A stretch of DNA of 64,000 nt from Poa pratensis. Its lineage: Eukaryota; Streptophyta; Magnoliopsida; Poales; Poaceae. The notes beneath the pieces were generated by a model, which worked only from the letters and a program-made list of their open reading frames with translations, was not told the DNA's origin and did not search any database. Within the stretch, counting starts at the first letter, position 1. Each line of letters begins with the position of its first letter. The position numbers and the translations under genes were made by a program. Location: the NCBI GenBank assembly GCA_947311845.1, contig CAMZMU010000041.1, positions 118,196,100-118,260,099 of the forward strand, read 5' to 3'. Of this stretch, positions 34,353-45,693 are shown piece after piece.

Positions 34353-36084
34353 TGATACGTCCAAAACGTATCTATAATTCTTGATTGTTTCATGCCATTT
34401 TTATGCTTTTAGCACTTGTTTTTATATTAAGTTTATTATTTATTTGGACTAACCTACTAATAGTTGCAAAAGTGCACAATGTTCTTGTTTTACTATTTGA
34501 TGTGTAGAAATCTATCTATTATATTATTAAAACAACAAACAATCAGCGGTGAAGATTTATCCCACTAAAACTAAGATGTATAAACGGTGCAGATTCATCA
34601 ACAAACGGATCTGCCAAGCCGCAGCCAATCCAATCTACCGTACGTGACTAGACTCTTTTCTTTTCTAGGCTTTCCTATTCCAACACGACTACTAGCCTTG
34701 TCAAAAAAAAAAAAGTACGACCGCGTGGTCTGGGATTTTTTGGTCGCCGCATACAATAGCGCGACGGTGGGCAGCCTAGCAGAGTTGGACGGAGAGAAAC
34801 GCCATCGCTGGATGGGGAGTACAGGTATCGTCCGCGTATTGATAGCAGTCGCAACTCGGCCGTCTTCATTAGCAAACGCAGCGGCCGCCCGTCGGGTGTC
34901 AGTTCTTTAGATTGAACAACCAGATTTCTTAAGTTTGATGGGCTTAGATCGATCAGCCCCTTGGCAGCAGTCCAGCCAGCCAACACATGCGCGTCGTAGA
35001 TCACGACCTACAGCTGAATGATCTGGCTTCCCATCAGCGGCAGAAGCACATGTCAAAGGCTATAATGGCCGCCGACGGGATCGATTTGGATATGGAAGTG
35101 TTCATATGTCCTGCATAATATCTACAACGAGCCTGAGACTACGACTGGGAGACCTTATGTAGATCTAACGCCGACCAAGTGCCTTACACACAAGATTCTG
35201 GGTAGCAAGGTCTACCACAAGTCTGATATCAATCCGGCGAAAAGTGAGTCGCCATGACACCAAAGGTATCCAATTTTTCAATCACACCAGGAAGTTTGAA
35301 TTTACAGTGGTTTTTGCTAAGGTAAAGAAGATGAAAAGGATCATCAAAAGTTTTTCCAAATTACTATCTCGACTTCTCGAGTTAGTTTGACAGCACCCGG
35401 CAGATCGAAGTAACGTCAACAATGCACACAACAAGGCAGCAGGACGCTGGCAGATCAAAGGCACGCCACCAGATTTGGGTGGTAGCTGCGACCTTCAGGT
35501 AATAGCAGCAATCTTCAGATTTCATGTGAATTTACTGATCAAAATCAATACAAGTTGCATCGGAAAATCCAAGGCACGAAAGGGATACAGCTTACGACAG
35601 ATCCAAGTCACGTCAACCAAACTTGCTTGCATAGGCAAATCGACGGCACACAACAAGGCAGCATGCAGGACGCAGACCGATAAAAGCCACACCACCAACT
35701 TTGGGCAGTAGCTGCAACCTTCAGGTTATAGCCACAATTTTCGTGTGGGTTAGATCTTCCCCTCCGAACATGCAGTTTTCTTACAAAAACCTGCTTTCAT
35801 GTGAATTTACTGATTAGTTTAGATCACCTATTTCTGAATAAGCCATAGGTGTATTATTAATAAAGAACCAAAGTCTTGAGATCTTCAATATGAACAACCT
35901 GTCTTCGTTATACAAAATTACTATTCGCTTAGATTACTTTTTTCAATCTAAGTAGCAAATTTCATATGTACCTATGAATAAAACTATTTGTAAAATTGTT
36001 TTGAAGGCAATAGGTCTTTGGCGTACACGAACGAAGTGAGCTAACTACGAGTAGACAAACATGCAACATCGAAGTCAAAGTAAT

Positions 36085-36950
36085 AAGATCATGGGATTCG
36101 TCAACCCATCGACCGATGAAATTATAAGCATCGACATGATCTTGATGGGCGAAAAGGTATTTTCTCTACGTATTTTATAACGGATTTTTTCTATTCTCTG
36201 AACTACTAATAAGATCTTCTTTCCTTCTGTTTTGCAGGGTGATATGATACATGCTTCCATGTGGAAGAATACGATAGACACATAAAGATCCAAGATCAAT
36301 GAAAGTTATGTATATTCTTTTAGCAGCTTCAAAGTTGTAGAATCTTCAAAATATCACCCAGTTAGCAATGACATTAACAGTAGTTTTGCATACAATACAA
36401 AGGTGAAGGAGGTGAAGGGAACATTGGATAAAATTTCAGATTTTGAGTTTGCTACCAAGTATACCCTACAAGAACGGAATGGAAATGACCAACAATGCTC
36501 AGGTATGTTGATAGGCGTACTTCTGACTTCCAGGTTTTTAATCTTTGACTTTTCAGTACTATGTCGATATTTCAATTTTGGATTCTAATGATTCATCTTT
36601 TTAATTTTTAAGTCTTTAATCTTAAATTTGCAGATGCCACTGGATTACTTACTTAATCAAATTAAGCCGATAGAATCAAAGATAATGAAGAGGAACACAA
36701 CTACAAATATACACAAGATTGAAATTCTAATGCAGGAGTAAGTGCATATCCATGCTGCAACTTTTGTTCAACAATAACGATTGTTTTCTTGCATTAACCA
36801 TATTATTTGCATTTAATACTTTGCAATGAATTCTTTAGGGTGATAAAATCAGAGTAATAATATGGGGCAGATTAGCTTATAATTTAAGTGAGGATGTAAT
36901 AGGAAATCGAACCGTCATTATTGTTACCTCAACAATTGTGCAAAAGTGAG
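36085..36950 (+). pseudogene. Helitron RPA-like (OB-fold) protein remnant
   Basis: Fragments in order resemble the DUF223/RPA1-like proteins carried by plant Helitrons: SIDMILMGEK, an intron-like gap ending TTTTGCAG, GDMIHASMWKN, SFSSFKVVESSKYHPVSND and NTKVKEVKGTLDKISDFEF. After another gap comes IRVIIWGRLAYNLSEDVIG. Frame changes and stops interrupt it. RPA-like proteins bind single-stranded DNA and are thought to help rolling-circle Helitron movement. Confidence 0.7.
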
Positions 36951-37419
36951 ATTGTAAGCAGAACAGACTCTTAATACAGTAGTCCCCAAAATTATCATGG
37001 CATGTTAGAAAGGAAAGAGAAAACATAATCGACGCAACCCCTTATTTTGATGGGAGATAATTTGCATCTCGATCGTTCCACCTATGCCACTGCCTCATCG
37101 CGAGGACTCCCTGTTGTCTCTCACAAACGCAGATTGTTTTGCTGGTCGTTGGAGTACCTGTCCATGACGCATGCCAATAGAGGAGGTTCTATTGCCATAC
37201 CTGGCTCTCAAGGCGACATAGCTGAACTTTAGCGGGTACATGGATGCTTAATGAAGAGCCGGTGACTCTCAGTTATTCAATGCGGAAGGCATCTATTTTT
37301 GCTGGTGGAGCCATCAGTTGGGGATTATATATTGATAATGTTGACCTGCCGTTGAATAAGAGGTCGCCAAAGTATTGATTCATTTAGTGTCGTAAACAGA
37401 GTTCCTCGACCAATTAAAG

Positions 37420-37830
37420 TTCCCAGGAATCCTAGACCAACTAAGACTGAAGATAGGTTTGCCGTTGATGCTCCTACGCAACATCAGCCCAGCAGCAGTT
37501 TTATGGAATGGTACAAGAATTACAATAACTAAACTTGGAAACAAGTACATCGAGGCACAAATAATTACAGGAACAGATGTTGGAGATAAGATATACATAC
37601 CTCACATCATCATGTCACCCAGACCCAGCGACTCCAATTCCCGTTGTTAAAAAACAAAGGCAATATCCATTATCAGTCTGCTTCGGAATGACAATAAATA
37701 AGAGCCAAGGTCAGTCCTATAACAATGTCCGTATATATTTGGAAAATTATGTCTTCTTCCATGGGCAAGTATATGTGGCATTATCAATGAGCGTCCAAGT
37801 GAAGATAAAATATAGAATATTTTTTAAGGT
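37420..37830 (+). pseudogene. Helitron PIF1-like helicase, C-terminal remnant
   Basis: MLLRNISPAAVLWNGTRI and KYIEAQIITGTDVGDKIYIP are followed, in another frame, by CFGMTINKSQGQS and FFHGQVYVALSM. These are the last conserved motifs of Helitron/PIF1 helicases, where the final motif normally reads ALSR. The N-terminal Rep nuclease and Walker motifs are missing. The frame shift lies near 37620. Confidence 0.8.
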
Positions 37831-39445
37831 GGTATTTTAATTTACAGCGGACCACGAGTTATGTAAAATCATGATTGATCGAGTGAAGTGTGTATCAACA
37901 AGATAGAGTAAACATGCCAAAATATGGGGGGGAAATGTAAAAAAGAGCTACAAAGTTCCATTAGAACTAAGTGTTCTCCTGCTTTCTCACAATGATTCAA
38001 ATGTATTTCCTGGACCCGATTCATTTTAGATAGATACATACATATATCTTTGATCTTCAAATTTCCATTTATTATTTCTGTACATTTAAACTAATTTTCT
38101 CTTCTCTCCTCGCATCTCTCTCAAGCTAGGGACCAACAATCAACAACTAACATCTCTCCCACGAATAATACAAAAATCTAGATCTCTCTTATATCGTCTA
38201 TCTAGAAAAATGGCTATAACATGGAGATTTTATCTCTTCTTACAAATGTGCCTGAAGATTGCACCATATATTATTTCTAATATGCGATAAAAATTTCGTA
38301 TGGGATGGAGATAGGGTGATGGATTCACCTATGGCTGCTCTGCTCCAAGCTAAACGACACAGGCGCTATCAGATCGTCTGGCTATATTGCTACTGTTCTT
38401 TTTCCCAATGACAATGCAATTGCAGCTGAAATTACATCAAAGGCTAAAATCAATCACTAAATTATGGATCATCATATAATCAAAACTTGGAAGAAAAAGA
38501 TCGAAATGGGGGAGCAGCCATGCAGGGTGCTGAAGCAGTGAGGCACGCACCTTGACTGCTGAATCCGGGCCGCAGCTCCCGGCTTCGTCGTTGCCGACCG
38601 GATCGCGCACGGTGCAATCTTCATTGACCATGCCAGCCACCGCACTTTATCTTTCCAAATCAGCGACGGCGAGATGCAGCCCCGCCGGCGGGCTATCCGC
38701 GGCTACAGAGCGCATCCACGATTTGGTCAAGAATCACCTCCAAGATCGTGGCCTGTCATACTATGGATAAAGGGGATTTTTTTTTGATACGGTCAATGGA
38801 ATGGGAGCAATCGACTCACTGCTAGAGGATAAATGGGAATTTTCTTGCACGCTTTTCAAACACAGAGATATAGAGTGTGAACCGTGATTTAAAATCACAA
38901 AGCATGTCTTGAAACATGTAAGAAAAATTATGGTTGGATAAAATATAACTAATATGTATGAATGTTTTTGGAAAAAAATACTACACTAAATAATCTCGGT
39001 AAAGAGATGTATTTAAAAAAAAAATCCAGCATAACACACATGGCTACAAGAAACTAGCCTCTAATCCCTGAAAAGATCAAAATTATGACTGTGAGTTGTT
39101 AAACAAATATCAATTTTTCCGCAAAAAAATATCAATTCTGCATTGTCAATTATAAAAATGAGGAAATTAAAGTAAAGAGGAGGAAGGAGATGAAATTTAT
39201 AAGCAATCAGGCACAATATTTTTTCTGACCCAATGGCATTATAAAATTAAAACTGCGCAAGTGGTTTAAGCCACGTAATTTACATGAACTTGGAAAAAAT
39301 GGAAGAAAAATATCTAAGAGCTGAGCATATTGAAAACTCAAATAGATTAACTGGTCTTAAAGTATTAGATCTAAACAACAATCGTATAATGTTTCTCTAA
39401 ACTTTAAAAATGTCTCACAAGATATAATATCAACAGATAGTCTAG

Positions 39446-39461
39446 CCGCGCAAATGCGCGG
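39446..39461 (+). terminator. Helitron 3' hairpin
   Basis: CCGCGCA-AA-TGCGCGG makes a perfect 7-bp stem close to the Helitron 3' end. This is the characteristic subterminal hairpin thought to stop strand transfer. Confidence 0.8.
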
Positions 39462-40812
39462 GCCACCCCGCTCGTTATCAAGAATACAAGAGGAAACCTT
39501 GTTGGGTCGAATTGGGACTTTTTTGAAATCTGTCTGAGAACTTTTTACGGAGATTGTCAGTTTGACCCTCGAAGATGACGTCCAACGGAAGTCTCTCCGA
39601 AAACAAAGTTGTCACAATTTTCCATACGAAGATATTAAGCCCGAGATCAGCCCAATCGGAGTTCGGACGCGGCCTGTAGGCCCGTTTTGGTGGAACTCTA
39701 AAAGGGGTGACGGAAATCCGAGAAGATATATAAAGGGAGGAAACCTAACTCGTGGAGAACTCCTCCACCCACGAATTTCAGCCACCAAAAGCCACGTTTT
39801 TGCCTCCCCCATGGATCCCATCTGCATGGGGGAGGGCTCCCAAGAAGCCATGAAGGAGGGAGGCTAAGGGGCGGCGCTCCCCCATGATGTCGGCGGTGGG
39901 GAAGGAGTTCCCTGGGCCGCCGGCGCCGCCCTGCGCTCCTCGCTGCCCTCTCCACCGTCTTCACCGCCATCTCCATCATCATCTCCTCCTTGTATTCAGT
40001 GATTCATCCTCCCATAAACCTCTGTACCGTGCTATGTAAACATGGTGTTTGATGCTAAAATATTTATCCTATGATTTACATCATGTTTCCGTAATTTATT
40101 TGTCTTTTGATTGCTTAATTGAATGCATGAGGTTCATTAGAGTTGTATGTCTATATGGTACTGTCCTTTGGTGTCCATTATATTTGTGCGCGCATGGATC
40201 AAACACCCTAGGGTTGGTAGTATTTGCAAACGAAGCGGGGGAAGTTCTGCCGGAGTGACAGAAACCTGAGAACGCGAACCGATTAGTTGCACGTATGGGA
40301 GTACGAGGACCATGAACTTAAGGCTATGGTTGGGGAAACCTTAATGCATTGTTAGTATTTGCGGATGCTTGCTAACAATCCAATCATATAGTACTTGTAA
40401 TCCCAAGTAGTGGAGTGCATGTATATTTAGCCTCTCCCACATAGAAAACTGCATCGAGGACAATGAACCAAGTACCTTCACTAATTAATCTTGGACAAAG
40501 CCACCACAATTACCACCACTTTTCCACACTCATGGTACTGTTAGTATATGGTTACTTAGTGTACTTTATTGCTGCAGCACTAACTTTAACTTTCTTGTAT
40601 TTATTATCTTGCAAAACTACCTCTCATACCCGTATTGCTACTGTAGTTTTATTTCCTAGATAATGCAAATGTTTAGTGTGCGTAGAGTTGTATCAGTGGT
40701 TGATAGAACTTGAGAGATTACTTATCCTACCTTTAGCTCCTCGTTGGGTTCGACACTCTTACTTATCGAAAAGGCTACACGCGATCTACTATACTTGTGG
40801 GTTATCAAGGCC

Positions 40813-41538
40813 GACCTCGTGAACCTCCCCCAGGCGCTGGACCACGCTGCCAAGTCCTGGGCCAACGAGAGGCTCACTCGCCCAGCATCTTCTCTTCGTC
40901 GGGGGTGCATCGGGCACCTCGAAGAAGGGACTCGCTCTCCCGGCGTCCACGAAGAACCACCGCCTGCGGAAGTCATCCACCTTCTTCGACACATTGGAGA
41001 CAGCGAGATCGCCGACCCATGGGATGGGGATGTAGACGCCGCCCATGCCGTCGGTGATGCGGAAGGAGACGCACCCCATCCGCTCGTTGCTCGCCGTGAA
41101 CCAGAGCGCGTAGAAGCTGCGGAAGAGGGCCACCGAGGGCCTGACCCCAATGTACGCCTCGCGGAAGTAGGCGAAGATGGAGAGGATGAGGATGGAGTTG
41201 GGATGAAGGTGGAGAATCTGAATCTGGTAGAACTCCACGACCGCCAGGAGGAAATCAGAGAAAGGAGGCACGAGCCCGGCGAAGAGGGTGTGAAGGAAGA
41301 TGGGGTAGAATCCAGCGCCGAGCGTGCCGGGAACGCACGCCGGCTTGAGCACCGTCGCACCCCACTCGTTGGTCTCGGAGGCCGCCATGTGGCGCACCTT
41401 GTCTAGCTACGCCACCGTGCCGACACGGTATCCCAGCAGCGCCGGCTTCAGGAGGCCGTCCTGCTTCATCGCTGCAGGCTCGCTCTCCTGCACCACCTCC
41501 TTGCCTTTCCTGGAGGCTGTGGCTTTCTTGGGCGACAT
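40813..41538 (-). pseudogene. Tat antisense gene, start and first part
   Basis: The ATG at 41538 gives MSPKKATASRKGKEVVQE. A TAG near 41404 interrupts the frame, which then continues open (ACVPGTLGAGFYPIFLHTLF, FREAYIGVRPSVALFRSFYAL, RITDGMGGVYIPIP) as a PF04195-like putative gypsy-type transposon domain. The frame meets the Athila-like insertion at EVHEVGL and resumes at 26136 with TGQMVAKDFVRRRIAP. A minus-strand TATA box (TATAAA, 41652-41647) lies about 110 bases upstream, between the gene and the 3' LTR, so the gene looks to have its own promoter. Antisense additional genes are known in Tat elements; their role is not. Confidence 0.8.
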
Positions 41539-41814
41539 CGTGGCCGAGATTGGAAGAAGAGAAAGATCAAAGCTGATGCGAGCTCTGAGAAGGAGGAGGC
41601 GAAGGAGTAATGAGCAGATAATGATGCTCATACCGAGCTCTCAGGCTTTATAGCCTCAGCGAGCCGTTTCTCAGACGTGGTGGACCCCGCCATCGTGGCT
41701 TCGTGGGCGGCCGTTGCTCGCCACGTATCTCGGGCCAGGCAGGCTTTTGGGGCCCACGACACTTCGCCTGCATCCACGAGACTACGGCGTGCCAATCGCG
41801 GGGCCTGGGGCTAC

Positions 41815-42825
41815 TGTCGGCCCAGTGGAAACCAGGGTACCACGGGCCGGCCTGCCACAACCCTTGACACTCCAAATAGGATTTCGCTAAGGACCAGGCG
41901 TCCTAGCCTGGCGAGCCTCGCGAGGGCTTCTTCCGTTGGAAATATCGCTAAGTCCTGGTGCACGACAGTGCCTCCCTCGCGAGGCCCTCCTCACGAGGCG
42001 TCAAGTATGCGAAGACCTCGACGATGCGACCCAGCCCTCGCGAGGTTCCTTCGACTGAAAGCAAGCTCTGTCTCCGCGACAGAGCGCACATGGCCTCTGC
42101 GCCCGCCGCAGAGTGACGCGCGCCTGCGCGCAGTGGCGACGACGCCGCAGTTGCCATTCTGGTGATTAAAGCGGTCAACAAAGCTGCACCAAGCGAAGAA
42201 GACAACAAGGCTTGGCATTCCGGTGATAAGGGGACCGTTGGCCACTACGCTCCAAGCCGAAGTCACCGTGGGGCACGCCACAGACCTCTCCAGTGCCAGC
42301 CCACTATCCTCGATGGACGGTGGCTTTTTCTGCCAAGAGGACGACGCTCCCTGCCATGGACCGAGCCCATGGGCAGCCCCGTGACCGTGCACTGTCCTCC
42401 TCCTTCGTCGCCATGTGGTAGCCCTTCCCGCCTGGATGAATTGGGGGAAGAGGCCCGAGGCACCTATATAAGGAGGCATTGTACGACCAAGGCAAAGGAT
42501 CCCATTTTCGATCGATTCCATTAGCCACTCCACCACCAGGGAGAAGACGAAGCTCCTTCCACCATAGTTCCTCTCGAACACAACTCTCTGTACGGTAACC
42601 TCCACAAGCAGTGCAATACAACCAAGCAGGAGTAGGGTCTTACACCTCACGGTGGCCCGAATCTGGGTAGCGGCTCGTGTCTACTCTCTGCCATGATGTC
42701 CCTCACCAAGCTCGACGAGCACCGTCGCCGAGGTAGTTGAGGGTAGTTTGACAGCGTGTTCAGCCCCTTTCGATCCCTGGCTTTAGTGAGACACTTCCCT
42801 AGTTCCTGGGACTAGTTCTCTGACA
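41815..42825 (+). mobile_element. 3' LTR of the Tat element
   Basis: 1,011 bases, ending TCTGACA before the AACTC duplication. TATATAA is at 42465-42471. It differs from the 5' LTR by scattered substitutions and by a roughly 20-base difference near 41920, where the 5' copy has an extra GACATTCCCCTCGCGAG-type segment. Confidence 0.9.
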
Positions 42826-43281
42826 AACTCAGCTCGCCGGGTTGCGCAGGTCCGGTAGTACCGGCGGTGAAGATCCGGTAGTACCGGCAGCGGTAGTACC
42901 GGGTTGAATTCCGGTAGTACCGCTTAAGTTTTGTCGAGACACCCGTAGCTCCGGAGATTCAGCGGTAGTCGCTCCGGTAATTGCTCCGGTAGAACCGGGT
43001 GGTCGGCGGCGGTAGTACCGGCCGCCAGGATTTCTTGCTCTTTATGCTCATCTTCTTGGCTCGACCCTTGTCCATCTTCATCACTTGGTGGAGTATCTTC
43101 ATGAGGGTTGTACGTTAGCACACACAAGGTATCCAAATGAAGTAGCAAACCATTCAAAGGGGTGTCAAAATCACACATAGAGAGGAGCGAGGTCACCTTT
43201 TGATGAAGTGCCTTGACTCTTGATCTTGTCATAGGACCATTTGGCGTAGTTGGTGTAGGTGTTTGAGGTTGGGCTACATCA

Positions 43282-43295
43282 TCTCCGCCCCTTGG
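43282..43295 (-). promoter_or_regulatory. Polypurine tract of the Gypsy element
   Basis: On the minus strand AAGGGGCGGAGA immediately precedes the LTR start TGATGTAG. This is the expected site for plus-strand DNA priming. Confidence 0.75.
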
Positions 43296-43317
43296 GAAAG
43301 AGTCGTCCTCGACTCGT

Positions 43318-44899
43318 TGATACGTCTCAAACGTATCTATAATTTCTGATGTTCCATGTTGATATTATACCAATTGTTACATGTTTTATATACACTTCAT
43401 AGCATTTTTATGCATTTTCTGGGACTAACCTATTAACAAGATGCCACAGTGCCAGTTCCTATTTTCTGCTGTTTTTGTATTTCAGAAAAGCTAGTCTGGA
43501 AATATTCTCGGAATTGGACGAAACTTGGACAGGACCTCTTATTTTTCCAACACGTACACGGAGTCCAAAGGAGAGACAGAGGGGAGCCACGAGCCAGCCA
43601 CACCATGGGGCGGCGCGGCCCCCCAACCGCGCCGTGGGGTGGTGTGGGCCCCACGGGCGTCTCCAGCCGCCGCCCTTTCGCCTATATAATCTTCCCGACG
43701 CGAAAACCCTAAAGACCCGAGCCATTATCCACAAAAAGTTCCAGAGACGCTGTCGCCGTCAACCCTACCTCGGGAGGGTTCAGAAGCTCTTCCCAACACT
43801 CTGCCGGAGAGGGGAATCATCACCGGAGGGCTCTACATCACCATGCCTGCCTCCGGAGTGATGCGTGAGTAGTTCATCCTTGGACTACGGGTCCATAGCA
43901 GTAGTAGATGGTTGTCTCTCCACTTTATGCTATCATGTTTAGATCTTGTGACTGCCTATCATGATCAAGATCATCTTATTGTAATGCTACATGTTGTGTT
44001 TGCTGGGATCCGATGAATATTGAATACTATGTCAAGTTGATTATCAATCTATCTTATATGTTATTTATGATCTTGCATGCTTTCCGTTACTAGTAGATGC
44101 TTTGGCCAAGTAGATGCTTGTAACTCCAAGAGTGAGTATTTATGCTAGATAGTGGGTTCATGCCTCCGGTAATCTGGGAGAGTGACAATAACTTCTAAGA
44201 TTGTGGATGTGCTGTTGCCACTAGGGATAAAATAACCGATGCTTAGCTTAAGGGTGCCCGTTAGGTCTAATGCATTTGTTTACATTACACATTACTTAAT
44301 GCATTATCCGTTGCTTGCAACTTAATACCAACGGGGAACTCGATGACAACCTGGGTGGATTATTAGTCATAGACGCTGTTGGATAACGGTCTATGTATTT
44401 TGTCGTAATGCCCACATGAATATCATAGTAATCATCATGTCATATATATGCATTGTCATGCGCTCAATATTTTGTCAATTGCCCAGCTGTAATTTGTTCA
44501 CCCAGCATGTTAGTTATCTTTTATGGAGAGACACCACTAGTGAACTGTGGACCCCGGTCCATTCTTTTACACTGATAATACAACCAACTGCAAACATTGT
44601 TCCTTTTCATTCTCTGCAATTTACTACTGTTTTCCACACCATACGTTTAATCCTTTGTTTTCAGCAAGCCGGTGAGATTGACAACCTCACTGTTTCGTTG
44701 GGGCAAAGTAGTTTGATTGTGTTGTGTGCAGATTCCACGTTGGTGATCGAGTAAACGGCGCCACCAACAACCTTCAGAAGTGATTTCTTGCTCCTACTGG
44801 TTCGATTAAACCTTGGTTTCATACTGAGGGAAACTGCTGCTACACTGCTTCATACCTTCCTCTTGGGGTCTCCCAACGAACGTGTGATCCACGTCATCA
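43318..44899 (+). mobile_element. 5' LTR of the second Athila-like element
   Basis: 1,582 bases, with TATATAAT at 43683-43690. Relative to the 3' LTR it has a cluster of one- and two-base deletions at about 44247-44365. Confidence 0.9.
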
Positions 44900-44911
44900 A
44901 GCAACTTTTTC

Positions 44912-44929
44912 TGGCGCCGTTGCCGGGGA
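44912..44929 (+). promoter_or_regulatory. Primer binding site, tRNA-Asp
   Basis: TGGCGCCGTTGCCGGGGA, identical to the site at 27627-27644, supports placing both elements in the Athila lineage. Confidence 0.75.
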
Positions 44930-45102
44930 GCAAGAGGATTTCTGCAAGGGGAGTTTCACGCTTCCAATCTCTTTACTTTGTTATTGTCTTGCTTAGTTTA
45001 TTTTTATTTAGTCTTGTTTGCTTTATTTATCAAAAACACAAAAAAATTAGTTACTTTTATTTTCAAGTTGTTATCTTTCTGTTTTGTTTTAATTTTGCTA
45101 AA

Positions 45103-45693
45103 ATGAGTACCCCTGAAATTGAAGTTCGGTCCTTTAAGCAACAAGGTGGAGAAAGTTTAAAAGATGCTTGGTATAGGATCAGTGATGCTCACCGTAGATG
45201 TACTAAAAAATATTCTACCATGATCCTTCTTAGAAATTTTTATGTTGGTATCACTAGTTGGTATCGGTATGTTCTAGATACTCTGACAGGAGGCAACTTT
45301 CTGGGGACTCCTGCTTTGGAAGCACGCAATATAATTGAAAGTTTGGTAGGAACCACCTATTAATGATCTTAAAATTGAGACTACTTTGGAAGATGTTATA
45401 AAAAAATTGGAGTCCATGGAGAAAAATTGCCGGATTTGCTTGGTAGTTCTAGCAAAGTTAATGAATCACTGGGAGATATTAATAAAAGAATTGCTATTTT
45501 AGAAGCTAGCACTGGCCATGATAATCAAAACTTCAGGATAGGTGAATTAGAGGATACTCTAAGTTCAACTTTCTCCTCTATCAAGTTTAAAAAGCAGAAA
45601 GCTTTTGTGGGGAAAGAGCAAAAATTCATGTATGTTCGAAAAGTGCCTCAACCAAAACCCCCTAATGTGCTTAAAACTGATAAAATTTATTGA
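45103..45693 (+). pseudogene. Athila-type gag remnant, frameshifted
   Basis: From ATG 45103: FKQQGGESLKDAWYRISDA, then FYVGITSWYRYVLDTLTGG and LGTPALEARNIIESLVG, the core of Athila-type gag. Shifts near 45350 and 45425 break it. The last part (LPDLLGSSSKVNESLGDI, RIGELEDTLSSTF) runs to a stop at 45691-45693. Gag forms the virus-like particle; this shortened, broken copy should not. No zinc knuckle or pol follows. Confidence 0.8.

Larger units (their letters stand above)
34511..39474 (+). mobile_element. Helitron with decayed RPA and helicase genes
   Basis: The sister LTR fixes the insertion exactly: 4,964 bases between A (34510) and T (39475), with no duplication, which is the Helitron rule. 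The 5' end is TCTATCTATTATATTATTAA. The 3' end has a hairpin of CCGCGCA and TGCGCGG (39446-39461), 13 bases before the terminus. The last four bases are CTCG rather than the usual CTRR. Inside are remnants of an RPA-like gene (36085-36950) and of a Helitron helicase C-terminus (37420-37830). No Rep domain was found, so the copy is non-autonomous. The rest of the interior (34520-36080 and 37840-39440) shows no recognised gene. Confidence 0.9.
26142..40807 (+). mobile_element. Large Athila-like element, non-autonomous
   Basis: LTRs TGATACGTCC...GGTTATCA at 26142-27616 and 34353-40807 (split), with TSD AGGCC at 26137-26141 and 40808-40812. A tRNA-Asp PBS and an AAGCTTGGGGATG polypurine-like site frame an internal region without gag or pol. 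It resembles the element at 43318-49987 across several internal blocks, so the two are related lineages. It carries two later insertions: a CACTA transposon in the internal region and a Helitron in the right LTR. Confidence 0.9.
34353..40807 (+). mobile_element. 3' LTR of the Athila-like element, split by a Helitron
   Basis: LTR parts are 34353-34510 and 39475-40807, about 1.49 kb together. Joining them restores the sequence of the left LTR at GTGTAGAAA|TTATCAAG. The TATA box is at 39727-39734. Confidence 0.9.
19750..42825 (+). mobile_element. Tat-clade Gypsy element with antisense gene
   Basis: LTRs at 19750-20767 and 41815-42825 begin TGTCGGCC and end (T)GACA; AACTC flanks both sides (19745-19749 and 42826-42830). 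A PBS matching tRNA-Arg(CCU) follows the first LTR, and a purine-rich GGGGCCTGGGGCTAC precedes the second. The gag N-terminus is fused to the integrase end by a large deletion that removed protease and reverse transcriptase. A minus-strand additional gene occupies the 3' half, a known feature of Tat-lineage elements. The element is non-autonomous and was later split at 26142. Confidence 0.88.
19167..43281 (-). mobile_element. 3' LTR of the Gypsy element, split by the Tat element
   Basis: The two parts are 19167-19749 and 42831-43281, about 1.03 kb together, matching 56266-57884. A minus-strand TATA box (TATAAATA) is at 19615-19622. The second part holds at least five CGGTAGTACCG motifs and a minus-strand frame continuing the protein tail of pol. 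Confidence 0.88.

Noticed and set aside
43449..43712. Frame starting MPVPIFCCFC, repeated at 48535 and inverted at 876-1253
   Set aside because: It recurs only because the LTR is copied; the C-terminal parts differ in frame between copies, so there is no sign of protein conservation.
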